Below, piece after piece: positions 25,631-36,314 of a stretch of 64,000 bases of DNA. This stretch comes from Arcanobacterium haemolyticum (GTDB lineage: Bacteria; Actinomycetota; Actinomycetes; Actinomycetales; Actinomycetaceae). The stretch spans positions 310,001 to 374,000 of the forward strand of contig JADYUX010000002.1 in assembly GCA_021532125.1 (NCBI GenBank). Direction: 5' to 3'. The notes beneath the pieces are model-generated. The model saw nothing but the letters and a program-made list of their open reading frames with translations. It ran no database searches and had not been told where the DNA came from. Position numbers and translations under genes: made by a program. How positions within the stretch are numbered: position 1 is the first letter of the stretch; each line of letters starts with the position of its first letter.

Positions 25631-27118
25631 TTAACGCGATTCGTCAACCATTCTCGTCATATCACTAAATTCGCTCTCAATTTCCTCGTTCTTCTTATAC
25701 GTCGCAACGCTGACAACCCACGCGGCAATTGTCGCAGCGACGAAGGCCGGGGCAAGTTCGTAAAGGCCGGTATCAAGGGCATCCCAGGCAAAGACGGTTA
25801 CTGCACCAACGACCATGCCCGCCAAGGCGCCCCAATTCGTGAGCTTACGCCAATACAAACTCAGAATCGTGATTGGACCGAACGAGGCACCAAAACCAGC
25901 CCAAGCGAAACTCACAAGCCCGAGAATAGAATCCGACGGGTTCAGCGCAAGAATTAACGCAACGACCGCAACAGCGAGGACAGCGAGGCGACCGAGCAGA
26001 ACAAGTTTCTTCTGGCTTGGTTCCGACTTTGTCGATACGCGATAAAGATCTTCCACGAGGACTGACGACGAGACAATGAGTTGGCTTGCGAATGTACTCA
26101 TAATCGCCGCGAGGACAGCCGCGAGAACCAGTCCAGCAATGAAAGGATGCAGCAAGAGTTGAGCCATCTTGAGGACGACAGTCTCAGGGTTCGGCAGCGT
26201 TTCATTCCGCGAATAGAAATACGCGATTCCCACAAGACCAGACAAGACCGCACACGTGAGTGAAATAACCATCCAACTCATGCCGACACGACGTGCGCTC
26301 TTTGCCTCACCAGGATTCCGCAATGCCATAAATCGCACGACGATATGCGGCTGACCGAAGTATCCCAGCCCCCAAGCGAGCCCGGAAACAATTGTGAGGA
26401 TAACAGCACTCGTCGCGAGGTCAGGACTGCCAAAGAATGACAAGTTGCCGTGTGCCACGGTGTTGATGGTTGTCGCAGTTTCGCCAATACCGCCGATAGA
26501 AATAACAGAAACCACAGGAACAACACCGAGCGCCACCATCATGAGGACTCCCTGGGCAACATCGGTGAGCGAAGCCCCTAAGAAACCTCCAAAGAAGGTG
26601 TAGATCAAGGCGATAACGACGACGATCAGCATTCCGACGATGTAATTGCCATTGAAGGAACTCTCGAAAAAGACTCCAGCGGCGACCATGCCCGACGAAA
26701 CATAAAGCGTAAAGAATATGAGAATAATAAGGGAAGAAACGATGCGAAGCGAACGCGAAGAATCCCGGAGCCTATTCTCAAAATATCCCGGAACAGTGAT
26801 CGAGTTTTTCGCAACTTCGGAATATGCCCTTAACCGTGGTGCAACGAACTTCCAGTTGAGAAAAGCACCAATAGAGAGGCCAATTGCGATCCATGATTCG
26901 ATAAGACCAGTCGCGTAGATCGCACCGGGTAAGCCCATGATGAGCCATCCCGACATATCCGATGCACCAGCAGACAACGCCGCAACCCAAGGATGCAGCT
27001 GGCGCCCGCCGAGCATGTAGTCCTCATGGGTATTCGTTCGCTTATACGCGATGTACCCCAGCGCCAGCATCCCAGCAAAATACACACCCAAAGCGGCATA
27101 CATAAAAACTTGTGCCAT
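25631..27118 (-). CDS. putP: Sodium/proline symporter
   Basis: A 495-residue sodium:solute symporter (SSS family) with about 13 membrane helices. The PutP-specific early region is clear: YMLGGRQLHPWVAALSAGASDMSGWLIMGLPGAIY, where the SDMSGW serine/aspartate segment takes part in sodium and proline binding. FFGGFLGASLTDVAQGVLM and LGYFGQPHIVVRFMALR are also typical. The role is proline uptake driven by sodium, as nutrient or osmoprotectant. It is a single gene between the MMPL pseudogene and rpe, with no putA nearby. Confidence 0.95.
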   Translation of the reverse strand: MAQVFMYAALGVYFAGMLALGYIAYKRTNTHEDYMLGGRQLHPWVAALSAGASDMSGWLIMGLPGAIYATGLIESWIAIGLSIGAFLNWKFVAPRLRAYSEVAKNSITVPGYFENRLRDSSRSLRIVSSLIILIFFTLYVSSGMVAAGVFFESSFNGNYIVGMLIVVVIALIYTFFGGFLGASLTDVAQGVLMMVALGVVPVVSVISIGGIGETATTINTVAHGNLSFFGSPDLATSAVILTIVSGLAWGLGYFGQPHIVVRFMALRNPGEAKSARRVGMSWMVISLTCAVLSGLVGIAYFYSRNETLPNPETVVLKMAQLLLHPFIAGLVLAAVLAAIMSTFASQLIVSSSVLVEDLYRVSTKSEPSQKKLVLLGRLAVLAVAVVALILALNPSDSILGLVSFAWAGFGASFGPITILSLYWRKLTNWGALAGMVVGAVTVFAWDALDTGLYELAPAFVAATIAAWVVSVATYKKNEEIESEFSDMTRMVDESR

Positions 27119-27450
27119 TGCTGGGCCCCTTCCTCATCGACAATATTCACGTAACCCCCACGCCCGGGCGAGCTTTCGGCTACCAAGGCCGTGAGCACCA
27201 GGTTGCGAACGTGACGTCGAGCACCTGCGATTATCTTGAAGTCAAGATTTCCAGACAGGAACCGCTACCGCAAGCCTTTCACAGAAATTCCCACAGACCG
27301 CATCTCGCACCCACGTGCGCGGTTGTCGGCAACTACCGAGGTCACAGCGGTAAAATCGCGCTCAACAGCTCCCTCAACATCCAGTGACCTATTACTGGAA
27401 AATCGGAGTCACAGCCCACACTTACGCCCGGCTATGACCCCGCGATACGA
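27119..27450. other. Intergenic gap between putP and rpe, no gene seen
   Basis: This stretch of about 330 bases presumably holds the putP promoter and the 3' end of rpe transcription. I see no reading frame with family support, no tRNA fold and no strong hairpin with a T tract. Confidence 0.5.
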
Positions 27451-28113
27451 TCAGTGAGTGTGCTTACTCGCCAACGCGCGAAGGGCATCAACTTCCGCAT
27501 AAGCATCTTCCGCGGCAAAGACAGCAGAACCTGCGACGAAGTTGTTAGCTCCGGCTTCAGCGGCACGCTCAATCGTCGATCGCGAAATTCCACCGTCTAC
27601 CTGAATCCATACGTCCAGGCCGGCATCCCGAATTGCCGCACGAGTGCGCTCAATCTTCGGAAGCATCGAGTCGAGGAATGATTGCCCACCAAAACCAGGC
27701 TCGACGGTCATGACGAGAATCTGGTCAAACTCTGCGAGGATATCGATATACGGCTCGATGGGAGTTGCCGGGCGCAAAGCGAGCGAAGCACGCACGTTCA
27801 TCTTGTGCAGTTCACGTGCCAAACGGACGGGTGCCTGCGCCGCCTCGGCGTGGAACGTCACCGACGCACAACCCAACTCCGCATACACGGGTGCCCAATG
27901 GTCAGGATTCTCGATCATGAGATGTGCATCGACCGGCACCGGAGAGTACTTCACCGCAGATTCTGCAAGCGGAAGCCCCAACGCAAGATTCGGGACGAAG
28001 TGGTTATCCATGATGTCCACGTGCGTGAAGTCCGCATTGGAAATCTTGCCAAGTTCGTCAGCCAAATGGCCAAAATCGCAGTTGAGAATTGACGGTGAAA
28101 TAACGATGCTCAT
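27451..28113 (-). CDS. rpe: Ribulose-phosphate 3-epimerase
   Basis: Interconverts ribulose 5-phosphate and xylulose 5-phosphate in the pentose phosphate pathway. The 220-residue TIM barrel shows the family segments: [33 protein letters not shown] (metal and catalytic Asp), [24 protein letters not shown], and the phosphate-binding QVDGGIS with [12 protein letters not shown]. It follows rsmB after 102 bases that contain a ctttct/aaagaaag hairpin. In many actinobacteria riboflavin synthesis genes follow rpe; here they do not. Confidence 0.97.
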   Translation of the reverse strand: MSIVISPSILNCDFGHLADELGKISNADFTHVDIMDNHFVPNLALGLPLAESAVKYSPVPVDAHLMIENPDHWAPVYAELGCASVTFHAEAAQAPVRLARELHKMNVRASLALRPATPIEPYIDILAEFDQILVMTVEPGFGGQSFLDSMLPKIERTRAAIRDAGLDVWIQVDGGISRSTIERAAEAGANNFVAGSAVFAAEDAYAEVDALRALASKHTH

Positions 28114-28215
28114 GATGACATCCTATCGGCTTTCTTCCCGGAGAAAGAAAGCTCATACACATGACGAATAATGAAATTGGGGCGGAAAGAGAATCAGAAC
28201 ACGGAAAATGGGACC

Positions 28216-29625
28216 TTAGGCGTCTTTCGTCAGAAGGGCGATAAACATGGCATCCGTTTCGTCGGTATCGGGCCACAGTTGGATCATGCCGTCGTGGCTC
28301 GGAACCTCCCGCAGCGCGACCTCAACGGCCACGGGGGCGGCATCGACGATGGAAGCCCTCGGTTCCGATGCGAGGAACGCCTCCACGACGCCGCGAGTTT
28401 CAGCAGGGACAGGTGAACACGTGGAATAGACAAGCATGCCACCTGGACGGAGAGCGGCAAACGCCGAAGCAAGAAGCTCACCCTGCAAAGACACGAGCTC
28501 GTCAATGTCACTCGCCGACTTGCGCCAGCGGGCCTCTGGGCGCCGACGCAACGCTCCCAGACCTGAACACGGCGCGTCCACAAGAATACGATCGTAGGAT
28601 TCAGGCTCGTCTTTGCCGAGGTCGCGTCCGTCACCTTCACGTAGCGCAACGATATCCTCCCAGGGCTCAACCGCTTGGGCAACGAGGTCCAAACGATGTG
28701 GGTGCGGCTCATTCGCATGAATCTCGGCCCCGCGGTTCGCGGCATACGACGCTAACGTGGCGGTTTTCCCGCCCGGACCAGCGCACATGTCCAGCCACAG
28801 ACGATCCGGCCCCGAGAGCGGAGCATGGGCAAGGATCGCAGCAATGAGCTGGCTCCCCTCATCCTGGACACCGGCATCACCACGGCGAATCGGAGCCAAC
28901 CGCCCGGGATCACCTGCCGAAATGAGCACAGCATTCGGCATGAGAACACCGTCTTCACAATCCCAACGGCGTTGTTCGATCGCATCGATGAGCTGCCGCT
29001 TCGTGATATCACGAGGGACGAGAGCCACGCGGGCTGGCTCATTATCCGCGGCTAGTACCGAGCCAAGGTCGCCCGGTACACGGCCTGAGGCGATGAGCGA
29101 CTCCTCCAGGATGTCGACAACCCAGCGCGGATGTGAGTACCACATCGCCTCAAATTCACGCTCCGAGGCACTCGACTTTTTCAGCAGCTCGTGCCAATCG
29201 TCGCTCTTTTCCGTGACACGCCGCAGAACTGCATTAACAAAACCACCGATTGATTGGCTGAATTCGTTGCGTGCAATAGCAACAGTTTCGTTGATTGCCG
29301 CGTGTGGCGGAGTCTGGAGGCCGAGCAACTGCTGGCACCCCATACGAAGAAGATCCATGACAGGAGGATCGATTTCTGAGATGTCACGCCCCTGAACGCA
29401 GCGGGCGATGATCGCGTCCCACCGCCCACGCATCCGCAAGGTGCCGTAGCAGAGGTTGGTGGCGAAAGCTGCATCGAGGCGACGGAGCCCCGCCTCGCGA
29501 ATAGCTCGCGGCAGAACTATATTCGCGTAGGCGCCGTCTTCATCCACTGCTCGAAGGACATCCCATGCGACGAGGCGCGCCGGATCGGAGGATTGGCGAC
29601 GAGGGTGCCACGTGTTCGTCGGCAT
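28216..29625 (-). CDS. rsmB: 16S rRNA (cytosine-C5) methyltransferase, RsmB/Fmu type
   Basis: Methylates cytosine 967 (E. coli numbering) of 16S rRNA from SAM. The N-terminal NusB-like RNA-binding domain (residues about 15-150) is followed by a Rossmann methyltransferase domain. DMCAGPGGKTATLA is the SAM loop. DAPCSGLGALRRRPEARWR carries one conserved cysteine, and VYSTCSP the catalytic one. I chose the ATG at 29625, which overlaps the fmt stop as TGATG and has an AAGGAAAG site, over the upstream frame extension. About 469 residues. The order fmt-rsmB-rpe is conserved in actinobacteria. Confidence 0.95.
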   Translation of the reverse strand: MPTNTWHPRRQSSDPARLVAWDVLRAVDEDGAYANIVLPRAIREAGLRRLDAAFATNLCYGTLRMRGRWDAIIARCVQGRDISEIDPPVMDLLRMGCQQLLGLQTPPHAAINETVAIARNEFSQSIGGFVNAVLRRVTEKSDDWHELLKKSSASEREFEAMWYSHPRWVVDILEESLIASGRVPGDLGSVLAADNEPARVALVPRDITKRQLIDAIEQRRWDCEDGVLMPNAVLISAGDPGRLAPIRRGDAGVQDEGSQLIAAILAHAPLSGPDRLWLDMCAGPGGKTATLASYAANRGAEIHANEPHPHRLDLVAQAVEPWEDIVALREGDGRDLGKDEPESYDRILVDAPCSGLGALRRRPEARWRKSASDIDELVSLQGELLASAFAALRPGGMLVYSTCSPVPAETRGVVEAFLASEPRASIVDAAPVAVEVALREVPSHDGMIQLWPDTDETDAMFIALLTKDA

Positions 29626-30548
29626 CAGCTTTCCTTCCATTCGAATCGCGTGCCTTCTGGTAGCCGGGCTCCGCGTGACCACGCGGCTGCGTCCATCTCT
29701 TTTTTGCCGGGTGGCGATATCCGACCAAGCTCGACTCCGTGGCTTCCAGTTCCAACTACGGTTCCGCGTATCTCGCCGGGCGCAAGATCGGTGACGTCGG
29801 GACGAAGCCGTACGGGGCCGAGTTTGGCGCGGGCGCCGTTAAGAGTTGTCCACGCGCCCGGAGCTGGAGTGTGGGCGCGTATCTGGCGGTCGATCGCTAC
29901 CGCTGGATTCTCCCAATTCACTTGGGCATCTGCGGTTGTAATCGTCGGCGCAAGCGAGACGTCGCCACGCTGCGGTATCGCCTGTGCCCGGCCGCTGGCA
30001 AGGAGTTCGAGCGTTCGTGAAAGTAAATCAGCTCCCGAGAGCGACAGCCTCTCAAGAAGATCGCCAGCGGTGTCGTTCTCATGAATTTCTTCAGTGAGTT
30101 GCCCGAGCACCGGGCCAGTGTCGAGACCCTTCTCAATGCGGAACGTCGATGCTCCCGTGATGTCGTCGCCGCCAGCTATGGCGTACTGGACGGGCGCAGC
30201 ACCGCGCCATGACGGCAAGAGAGAGAAGTGCAGATTGATCCAGCCGTGTGTGGGGACTGTGAGGAGCGATTCCGGAATGAGCAGGCCGTATGCGACGACG
30301 GCAACAGCTTGAGGAGCCAGCTCACGAATCTGCTGGTTGATCTGCTCATCTTTGAGCGTTGACGGGGTAAGCACGGGGATTCCCACACTTTCCGCGTACT
30401 CCCCCACGGCGGACGGTGTGAGGATCCGTTTGCGGCCAACGGGTGCGGGCGCGCGCGTGAGGACCGCCGCTACGTCGTGCCCATCGGCAAGTAAACGCTT
30501 AAGAGAGGGAAGAGCAACCTCTGGTGTTCCAGCAAAAAGAATACGCAC
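29625..30548 (-). CDS. fmt: Methionyl-tRNA formyltransferase
   Basis: Transfers a formyl group from 10-formyl-tetrahydrofolate to initiator Met-tRNA. The 307-residue protein has the N-terminal formyltransferase fold with the active-site region NLHFSLLPSWRGAAPVQYAI (Asn and His) and the conserved Asp in DTGPVLGQ. An OB-like C-terminal domain binds tRNA. The start LFAGTPEVALPSL is typical. It lies between priA and rsmB, with a one-base stop-start overlap to rsmB. Confidence 0.97.
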   Translation of the reverse strand: MRILFAGTPEVALPSLKRLLADGHDVAAVLTRAPAPVGRKRILTPSAVGEYAESVGIPVLTPSTLKDEQINQQIRELAPQAVAVVAYGLLIPESLLTVPTHGWINLHFSLLPSWRGAAPVQYAIAGGDDITGASTFRIEKGLDTGPVLGQLTEEIHENDTAGDLLERLSLSGADLLSRTLELLASGRAQAIPQRGDVSLAPTITTADAQVNWENPAVAIDRQIRAHTPAPGAWTTLNGARAKLGPVRLRPDVTDLAPGEIRGTVVGTGSHGVELGRISPPGKKEMDAAAWSRGARLPEGTRFEWKES

Positions 30549-30618
30549 GGATTAAGTGTACTTGGTGCGGTGGTGTGAGTTGCGGGCGGGCACTTTGCCG
30601 TGGAGCTTGCCGCCCTTG

Positions 30619-32727
30619 TCACATTGGGGGATCGACTTCGATACGAAGTGGTTTTCCTAATCCTTTTGCCGAGTATTCACGATGGGCCGCAGCGAGTATC
30701 CCGGATATCCGTGCGCTGTTGGCGAGGGAAAAACGGAGATACAGACGCTCGTCGTCGCCAACGGTTACAGGCCCGATGAGGGCGAGGTCGGGCGTGAGCT
30801 GGTGTACGCCACCGGAAAGTAGTGATTCTGCAGGCGAGGTGAGGAGAGGCTGGGAAGGCGCCGCTCCTGCCTCATTCATGAGAGTACGTACAGTGGCGAC
30901 ATATCGCCGGACATCACGAATATCACCCGAGACTGCAACCCACCGCTCGGCAGGAGGAAGAGCGAGGGCCTCACGTTCCTCAAAGAGGGACGTGCCCGTC
31001 GTTTCTAAGGACCACGATGACAAGACGGAGAGTGCTTCCGGCGATATTCCTCCGGCAAACATGACGTGCCCACCGTAGCGCGCCGAGCGAACTCGCATGA
31101 TGATTCTCGTGACGAGGCGGAGGAACTGTGTTTCTGAGCCAAGCCCTGTTCCCTGAAGAAAACGCGAATCGAGAACGAGGGCCGCCGCGTATCCCCCCTC
31201 GGCAGCAGGTTCGGCTCCTGGCGTTGCGACGACGATTCTCGGCTTGTTCGACACCGATTCGATGATCCCATCAGGACTACGCGAGCTGGAAAGCATGATT
31301 CCGACACCGGGAAATGCTTTGCCGATTTCTTCGGCCGTGCGATGCGACCCGATTCGGGTGCTGCGGAGATTCCCACCGCCACATTCGTCGCATTGCCAGG
31401 GATTGCGCGCACCGCATCGCGAGCAGGTTGGCGCCTGCCCGGGCACCGTGATAGCGAGGTTGCCTCCACATACGCTGCACGTCGCTAAGGCCCCGCACGA
31501 TGCGCACGCAAGTTGGGGAATGTACCCGGCGCGAGGGACGACGACGAGCACGGGACCCCGTTCTAGTGACGAGCGTACGAGCGAAAAAGCTGCCTCCGGG
31601 ATTCTCGACCAAGAAGACTCGTCGTGGTTCCACTGCTCTGGACTACTCACACGAGGAACAGCTTGCCGTATGGATTCCGGAGTTGCCGCGAGCACCTTGA
31701 GGGCTCCCCTCGCAACGAGGGCTGCCGATTGTTCGCTCACATACGACGAATAGATGAGCAGACCGGCATTTTCGTGGCGGGCACGCATGTATGCAACGTC
31801 GCGGGTTTCGCAATGGGGCGACCGCTGTTCCCGCAACGCAGGAGCGGCATCGTCGACGACGATCATGAGGCCAAGGTTGCGTGCCGGTACCCAGACACTC
31901 GCGCGCGTGCCGACGACGATCGTCGCGTCACCATGGAGCACTCGAAGAAACTCTGTATACCGCACTTCTTGACGCGACTCAGAGGCGAGATAAGCCACGC
32001 GCCCGGGAAAAACTCGATCCATCTGTGCGTGGAGTTTCGCTGCGGCGCGGGAGCTGGGAAGGGTGATGATGACCGAGCGGCCGCTGGATAACGTAGCGGC
32101 GCATGCGATTGCTAGTTGCGACGACGAACCTGCCGGGCCCGGCAACGTGACACACAAGCGACGCGGGCTTCTCCCTGCTGCGAGCGATTCAATGAACTCT
32201 CCACCGCCTCGGTAGCTTCCCCAATACCCCGAATTATCTGGTGGGGCGATCGTCGAGCGAATTGGACGCACCGCGTCATTGAAGGCGGCTTCAGCACGAG
32301 CGTGACGGCCAGGCACGGCGAGCCGCAGGACATCTCCCACCGGACAAATCTGCCGGGATGCGACGGCCTTACAGAGTTCATAGATCGCCGGCGTGAGCAC
32401 CGGGACGGGCGACACTACTCGCGTGAGGGGCCGCAACGCACCGGAACGGTCAGTCATCGAATCGCGCCCAATGATGTATCCGCTGACACGTTGAGAACCC
32501 ACCTCGACGGCAACGCGAGCCCCGACAACAGCTTTCTCCGCTAACTTCGGCGGAACGAGATAATCGAATACCCGATCCATGTGCGGAACAGGCATCTCTA
32601 CGTGGACGTGCGCCACCGGTTCCTCAACCTCGGAATGAATTTCACGAGGTGAGGTACCCAGCGGCAACAGAGCTTCTTGGCTCCCTAATTCGGGCAGATG
32701 TCCAAGCCCGGGCACGTTCTCGTTCAT
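30619..32727 (-). CDS. priA: PriA-type primosomal protein without ATPase motifs
   Basis: A replication-restart factor that recognises stalled forks. The N-terminal DNA-binding domain begins VEMPVPHMDRVFDYLVP. The middle holds the zinc-binding cysteines (CASCGALATCSVCGG, CSRCGARNPWQCDECGGG). The helicase motifs are decayed: the Walker A position reads PGPAGSSSQ, without GKT, and the DEEH box reads DDAA. Loss of ATPase motifs is known for actinobacterial PriA, so this is a normal family variant with DNA binding but probably no unwinding. The frame extends to 32775; I took the inner ATG at 32727 near a GGAG, with moderate certainty. The position beside fmt agrees. Confidence 0.9.
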   Translation of the reverse strand: MNENVPGLGHLPELGSQEALLPLGTSPREIHSEVEEPVAHVHVEMPVPHMDRVFDYLVPPKLAEKAVVGARVAVEVGSQRVSGYIIGRDSMTDRSGALRPLTRVVSPVPVLTPAIYELCKAVASRQICPVGDVLRLAVPGRHARAEAAFNDAVRPIRSTIAPPDNSGYWGSYRGGGEFIESLAAGRSPRRLCVTLPGPAGSSSQLAIACAATLSSGRSVIITLPSSRAAAKLHAQMDRVFPGRVAYLASESRQEVRYTEFLRVLHGDATIVVGTRASVWVPARNLGLMIVVDDAAPALREQRSPHCETRDVAYMRARHENAGLLIYSSYVSEQSAALVARGALKVLAATPESIRQAVPRVSSPEQWNHDESSWSRIPEAAFSLVRSSLERGPVLVVVPRAGYIPQLACASCGALATCSVCGGNLAITVPGQAPTCSRCGARNPWQCDECGGGNLRSTRIGSHRTAEEIGKAFPGVGIMLSSSRSPDGIIESVSNKPRIVVATPGAEPAAEGGYAAALVLDSRFLQGTGLGSETQFLRLVTRIIMRVRSARYGGHVMFAGGISPEALSVLSSWSLETTGTSLFEEREALALPPAERWVAVSGDIRDVRRYVATVRTLMNEAGAAPSQPLLTSPAESLLSGGVHQLTPDLALIGPVTVGDDERLYLRFSLANSARISGILAAAHREYSAKGLGKPLRIEVDPPM

Positions 32728-32824
32728 GTCTCCAACGCTAACGTAGGCCAGCGACAAGATGAGCAGTGCCGCCATGCGAACGACGATCCACGAGGCGCAG
32801 GCACACGCTCTCGACTATTGCGGT

Positions 32825-34015
32825 TTAGAGTGCTCGCAGAAGTTCGTCGACCTTATTGGTTGCTTCCCACGTAAATTCGGGAAGCTCTCGGCCGAAGTGA
32901 CCGTAGGCTGCGGTTTTCGCATAAATCGGCCTGAGCAGATCGAGCTGCTCAATAATTGCTGCCGGGCGCAGATCGAACACCTTATGCACCGCGTTCTCAA
33001 TGCGATCGAGAGGCTGAGTCTGCGTGCCGAAAGTCTCAACTCGCACGGAAACCGGGTGGGCGCGACCAATCGCGTAAGCCACCTGAATTTCACAACGTGC
33101 AGCCAATCCTGCAGCAACGACATTCTTCGCGACCCATCGGGCGGCGTATGCAGCCGAACGATCAACCTTCGATGGGTCTTTCCCAGAGAATGCGCCGCCA
33201 CCGTGGCGCGCCATGCCACCGTAGGTATCGACGATAATTTTTCGACCAGTCAAACCCGCGTCCCCCATTGGGCCGCCAATGACGAAGTTGCCAGAGGGAT
33301 TGACAAGTAGCCGGAGATCCTCGGTTGACAAGGCAACATCTTCAGCCTCAAGGACCGGTTCAAGGACGTTGTCGCGCAGTGCCGTCGTCAACCAGGCCTG
33401 ATCCATGTTGGGATCGTGCTGGGTGGAGATGACAACTGTATCGATAGCAACAGGCTTGTCATTCTCGTATGCGATTGTGACCTGAGTCTTTCCGTCAGGC
33501 CGCAGGCCGGGAACAACGCCATCCTTACGCACAGCCGTGAGGCGCTCAGCGAGCCGATGTGAGAGCTGGATCGGGGCAGGCATGAGCGTCCGCGTCTCGT
33601 TCGTCGCATAGCCGAACATGAGGCCTTGATCGCCGGCGCCCTGCTCGTCGAAACGATCAACGGCTCCCGATTCGCGCGCTTCAAGAGAACGGCCTACGCC
33701 ACCCGCGATATCGGGCGATTGCTGGCCAATGGAGAGCGTAACGCCGCATGAGCGCCCGTCGAAACCAACGGCTGAGGAGGTGTACCCGATCTCGCAAATG
33801 GTGTCGCGGACCATCTGCGGAATCTCAACATAGGCATCAGTTGTCACTTCGCCAGCGACGTGGATGAGTCCGGTCGTCGCCATCGTCTCGACGGCTACGC
33901 GAGCACGAGGGTCTTCAGCTAACAAGGCGTCAAGAATCGTATCTGAAATCTTGTCACATACCTTGTCGGGATGACCTTCTGTCACTGATTCGGACGTGAA
34001 GGGCTGACGGTACAT
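32825..34015 (-). CDS. metK: S-adenosylmethionine synthase
   Basis: Makes SAM from methionine and ATP; a cytoplasmic tetramer. The 396-residue protein has the signatures: [16 protein letters not shown] at the N-terminus, [16 protein letters not shown] (hexapeptide region) and the phosphate loop [17 protein letters not shown], with lysines and aspartates for ATP and metal. It follows coaBC directly (stop and start share base 34015) within the rpoZ-coaBC-metK unit. I see no SAM riboswitch. Confidence 0.98.
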   Translation of the reverse strand: MYRQPFTSESVTEGHPDKVCDKISDTILDALLAEDPRARVAVETMATTGLIHVAGEVTTDAYVEIPQMVRDTICEIGYTSSAVGFDGRSCGVTLSIGQQSPDIAGGVGRSLEARESGAVDRFDEQGAGDQGLMFGYATNETRTLMPAPIQLSHRLAERLTAVRKDGVVPGLRPDGKTQVTIAYENDKPVAIDTVVISTQHDPNMDQAWLTTALRDNVLEPVLEAEDVALSTEDLRLLVNPSGNFVIGGPMGDAGLTGRKIIVDTYGGMARHGGGAFSGKDPSKVDRSAAYAARWVAKNVVAAGLAARCEIQVAYAIGRAHPVSVRVETFGTQTQPLDRIENAVHKVFDLRPAAIIEQLDLLRPIYAKTAAYGHFGRELPEFTWEATNKVDELLRAL

Positions 34016-35292
34016 TACTCTCCTCTATCTGGCAGGTTCTGCGCCTGCGGAATGCGGCTAATCGCATCCAAGACGACATGCGCTACGTGAGCTTTCGGGC
34101 CTTGGCCAGAGCCGAGCGTATGCCCTTGGGAATCAATAATCGAGATCGAGGTGTCGATCTCCCCAAATCCTTTAGCGGTGCCCACCTCGTTGATCACCAT
34201 GAGGTCGGCGCCCTTCTTTGCGGCCTTCCGCCTACCGTATTCAAGGACGCTCGCGTGATCGTCTCCAGTTTCAGCGGCAAAGCCGACGACGATTTGACCA
34301 TTGTGAGGACGGTGAGCCGCAAGATCGGCAAGAATGTCAGGATTTTCTATGAGCTCAAGCGTCCAGATTGCGTCATTCTTCTTGTGCTTAACATCGCTTG
34401 CCTCAGCCGGTCGGAAATCTGCCACAGCCGCGGCCATGATGACAACGTCGGCACGAGTGGCCTCCTCATGCATCACACGAGAGAGATCTGCCGCACTGAC
34501 AACCCGGCGTATCGAGGCGCCGGTTACCTGACTGAGCAAGGATTCGTCGATGTTTGCAGCGACGAGCGTAACCTGTGCGCCTCGCTCGTGGGCGGCGTTA
34601 GCGATATGAATTCCGAACGAACCCGTGGAGCGGTTGCCAAGAAAACGCACCGGATCGATTGCTTCACGCGTTCCGCCCGCACTGATAACGATGGACATTC
34701 CGCGCAGATCCTGAGGGGTCTGCGGTGTTCCCTCTGTGCCGGTTTTAGCGGCCATCTCCGCCAAACGGGCAAGGACAATGCGCGCTATGTCTTCCGGTTC
34801 AGGCATCCGGCCAGGGCCGGAATCTGGTCCAGTCAATCGACCAACGGCAGGCTCAACGACGGTCACGCCCCGCTCGCGAAGAACACTCACGTTCTCCACC
34901 GTAGCGGGATTGAGCCACATCTCCGTGTGCATCGCTGGCACGAGGATCACAGGACAACGCGCGGCAATGATCGTCGACGTGAGAAGGTTATCGGCAAAGC
35001 CTGCACGAATCTTGGCCAACGTATTCGCCGTCGTTGGTGCTACGACAACAAGATCCGCGTTCTGACCGTATCGCACATGGGCGACACCCGATGCATCGTC
35101 GTCGACATCGGTGTACACAGGGTGCCCACTTAATGCTTCCCATGTGGTACGTCCAACCATGCCCAAAGCAGCGCGCGTTGGGACGACGTCCACATCCACG
35201 CCGGCCTTTTTCAACTCGCGCACCAGTATGCACGACTTATAGGCCGCAATTCCGCCGGTAACACCGACGACTACACGGAAAGGGCCTCCCAT
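34015..35292 (-). CDS. coaBC: Bifunctional phosphopantothenoylcysteine decarboxylase/synthetase
   Basis: Performs two successive steps of coenzyme A synthesis: joining cysteine to phosphopantothenate (CoaB, CTP-dependent) and decarboxylating the product (CoaC, FMN-dependent). The CoaC domain starts [15 protein letters not shown], with [14 protein letters not shown] and the PAMHTEMW substrate motif. The CoaB domain starts [22 protein letters not shown] and has [19 protein letters not shown]. The ATG at 35292 lies inside a perfect hairpin (35282-35303) and has a poor ribosome site. A GTG at 35334, overlapping the end of rpoZ, is the alternative start. Confidence 0.95.
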   Translation of the reverse strand: MGGPFRVVVGVTGGIAAYKSCILVRELKKAGVDVDVVPTRAALGMVGRTTWEALSGHPVYTDVDDDASGVAHVRYGQNADLVVVAPTTANTLAKIRAGFADNLLTSTIIAARCPVILVPAMHTEMWLNPATVENVSVLRERGVTVVEPAVGRLTGPDSGPGRMPEPEDIARIVLARLAEMAAKTGTEGTPQTPQDLRGMSIVISAGGTREAIDPVRFLGNRSTGSFGIHIANAAHERGAQVTLVAANIDESLLSQVTGASIRRVVSAADLSRVMHEEATRADVVIMAAAVADFRPAEASDVKHKKNDAIWTLELIENPDILADLAAHRPHNGQIVVGFAAETGDDHASVLEYGRRKAAKKGADLMVINEVGTAKGFGEIDTSISIIDSQGHTLGSGQGPKAHVAHVVLDAISRIPQAQNLPDRGE

Positions 35293-35303
35293 CTGGGAGG
35301 CCC
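35282..35303 (-). promoter_or_regulatory. Hairpin covering the coaBC start codon
   Basis: gggcctccca / tgggaggccc is a perfect 10-bp inverted repeat with a 2-base centre. The candidate coaBC ATG (35292-35290) lies in its centre, 10 bases after the rpoZ stop. It could attenuate coaBC expression relative to rpoZ, or argue for the upstream GTG start. Confidence 0.55.
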
Positions 35304-35312
35304 GAATTCCGG

Positions 35313-35582
35313 TTACTCGGCTTGTGTGCTCCACTCGATCTTCCCAGCCGCTACTTCTTCAAGTGCGATCGACAGAGGCTTATCCTCCGGGCCAGCTTCA
35401 ACCAGCGGACCGAAATGAGTGATGCTGCCATCGCCGCGCTTCATCTCCTGACGGTAGGAGTTGATCTGACGTGCGCGGTTAGCTGCATAAACTGCCAGAG
35501 CATACTTAGAATCCACGCGCTCGAGAAGATCATCGATTGGCGGATTTGTAATGCCCTCAGGCTGCGGAACTGTTCCGAACAT
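35313..35582 (-). CDS. rpoZ: RNA polymerase omega subunit
   Basis: Omega assists assembly and stability of RNA polymerase by clamping beta-prime. The 89-residue protein has the family core: [32 protein letters not shown], and the C-terminal [19 protein letters not shown]. The order gmk-rpoZ-coaBC-metK is a standard actinobacterial arrangement. The gap to gmk is 35 bases, so the two are probably cotranscribed. Confidence 0.97.
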   Translation of the reverse strand: MFGTVPQPEGITNPPIDDLLERVDSKYALAVYAANRARQINSYRQEMKRGDGSITHFGPLVEAGPEDKPLSIALEEVAAGKIEWSTQAE

Positions 35583-35617
35583 GTAATACCTCTTCAGTCG
35601 GCGTGCAAGCCTTAATT

Positions 35618-36193
35618 CTACTGTGTTATTCCGAAGATGTGCAGGAGCTTATCCGTGGCACGTGCCACGGTGTCGTTGACGACGACGATATCAAATTCGC
35701 TTTCAGCCGCAAGTTCTGTCGTTGCCGTTTCCAAACGACGACGTACCTGATCCTCAGATTCTGTTGCCCTCCCTCGAAGACGACTCTCAAGCTCCTCCCA
35801 CGATGGAGGGGCGATAAAGACTTGGGACACCTCCGGCATCGTCGAACGAATCTGACGAGCACCATCCAGATCTACTTCGAGGATAACGACTTTTCCAGCT
35901 TCAATTGCATCGAGAACAGGCTGACGCGGAGTTCCATATCGATGTTTGCCGTGAACCACCGCCCACTCAAGCATGTCACCGTCAGCAACCAAACGGTCAA
36001 ATTCGTCGTCGGAGACAAAAAAATAGTGTGTGCCATCCACTTCGCCGGGGCGTGGGGCGCGAGTTGTCGCCGAAATCGACAGCCAACACTCGGGGGCGCG
36101 CTTCATGACTTCGGCGAGGACGGTCCCCTTACCTACTCCTGAGGGGCCGGCCACAACAAATGCACGCCCTACATGGGTATTCACATCACTCAT
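35618..36193 (-). CDS. gmk: Guanylate kinase
   Basis: Phosphorylates GMP (and dGMP) with ATP. The P-loop GPSGVGKGT, the GMP-binding [24 protein letters not shown] and the lid region with [10 protein letters not shown] are all present. The frame begins at 36226, but the conserved part starts right after [14 protein letters not shown], so I took the ATG at 36193, giving about 191 residues, a normal length. Its neighbours rpoZ and mihF agree with the mycobacterial order mihF-gmk-rpoZ. Confidence 0.96.
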   Translation of the reverse strand: MSDVNTHVGRAFVVAGPSGVGKGTVLAEVMKRAPECWLSISATTRAPRPGEVDGTHYFFVSDDEFDRLVADGDMLEWAVVHGKHRYGTPRQPVLDAIEAGKVVILEVDLDGARQIRSTMPEVSQVFIAPPSWEELESRLRGRATESEDQVRRRLETATTELAAESEFDIVVVNDTVARATDKLLHIFGITQ

Positions 36194-36262
36194 GGCACCC
36201 ATAGTGCCACACTCGCCCCACAGCATCTACGACCTACCCTGTCGTCGACAGCGATCCAAGCA

Positions 36263-36299
36263 AACTGCCCACACACCATGTTTCGGTGTGTGGGCAGTT
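36263..36299 (-). terminator. Terminator of mihF
   Basis: A perfect 15-bp stem (aactgcccacacacc / ggtgtgtgggcagtt) with a 7-base loop, 15 bases past the mihF stop. A short T-rich tail (tttgctt) follows on the minus strand. Confidence 0.9.
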
Positions 36300-36314
36300 C
36301 ACGGCGTCGATGGT

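Noticed and set aside
27119-27450. tRNA or small RNA gene in the putP-rpe gap
   Set aside because: I could not find a cloverleaf, a TTCGAATC-type arm, or a terminator-linked transcript.
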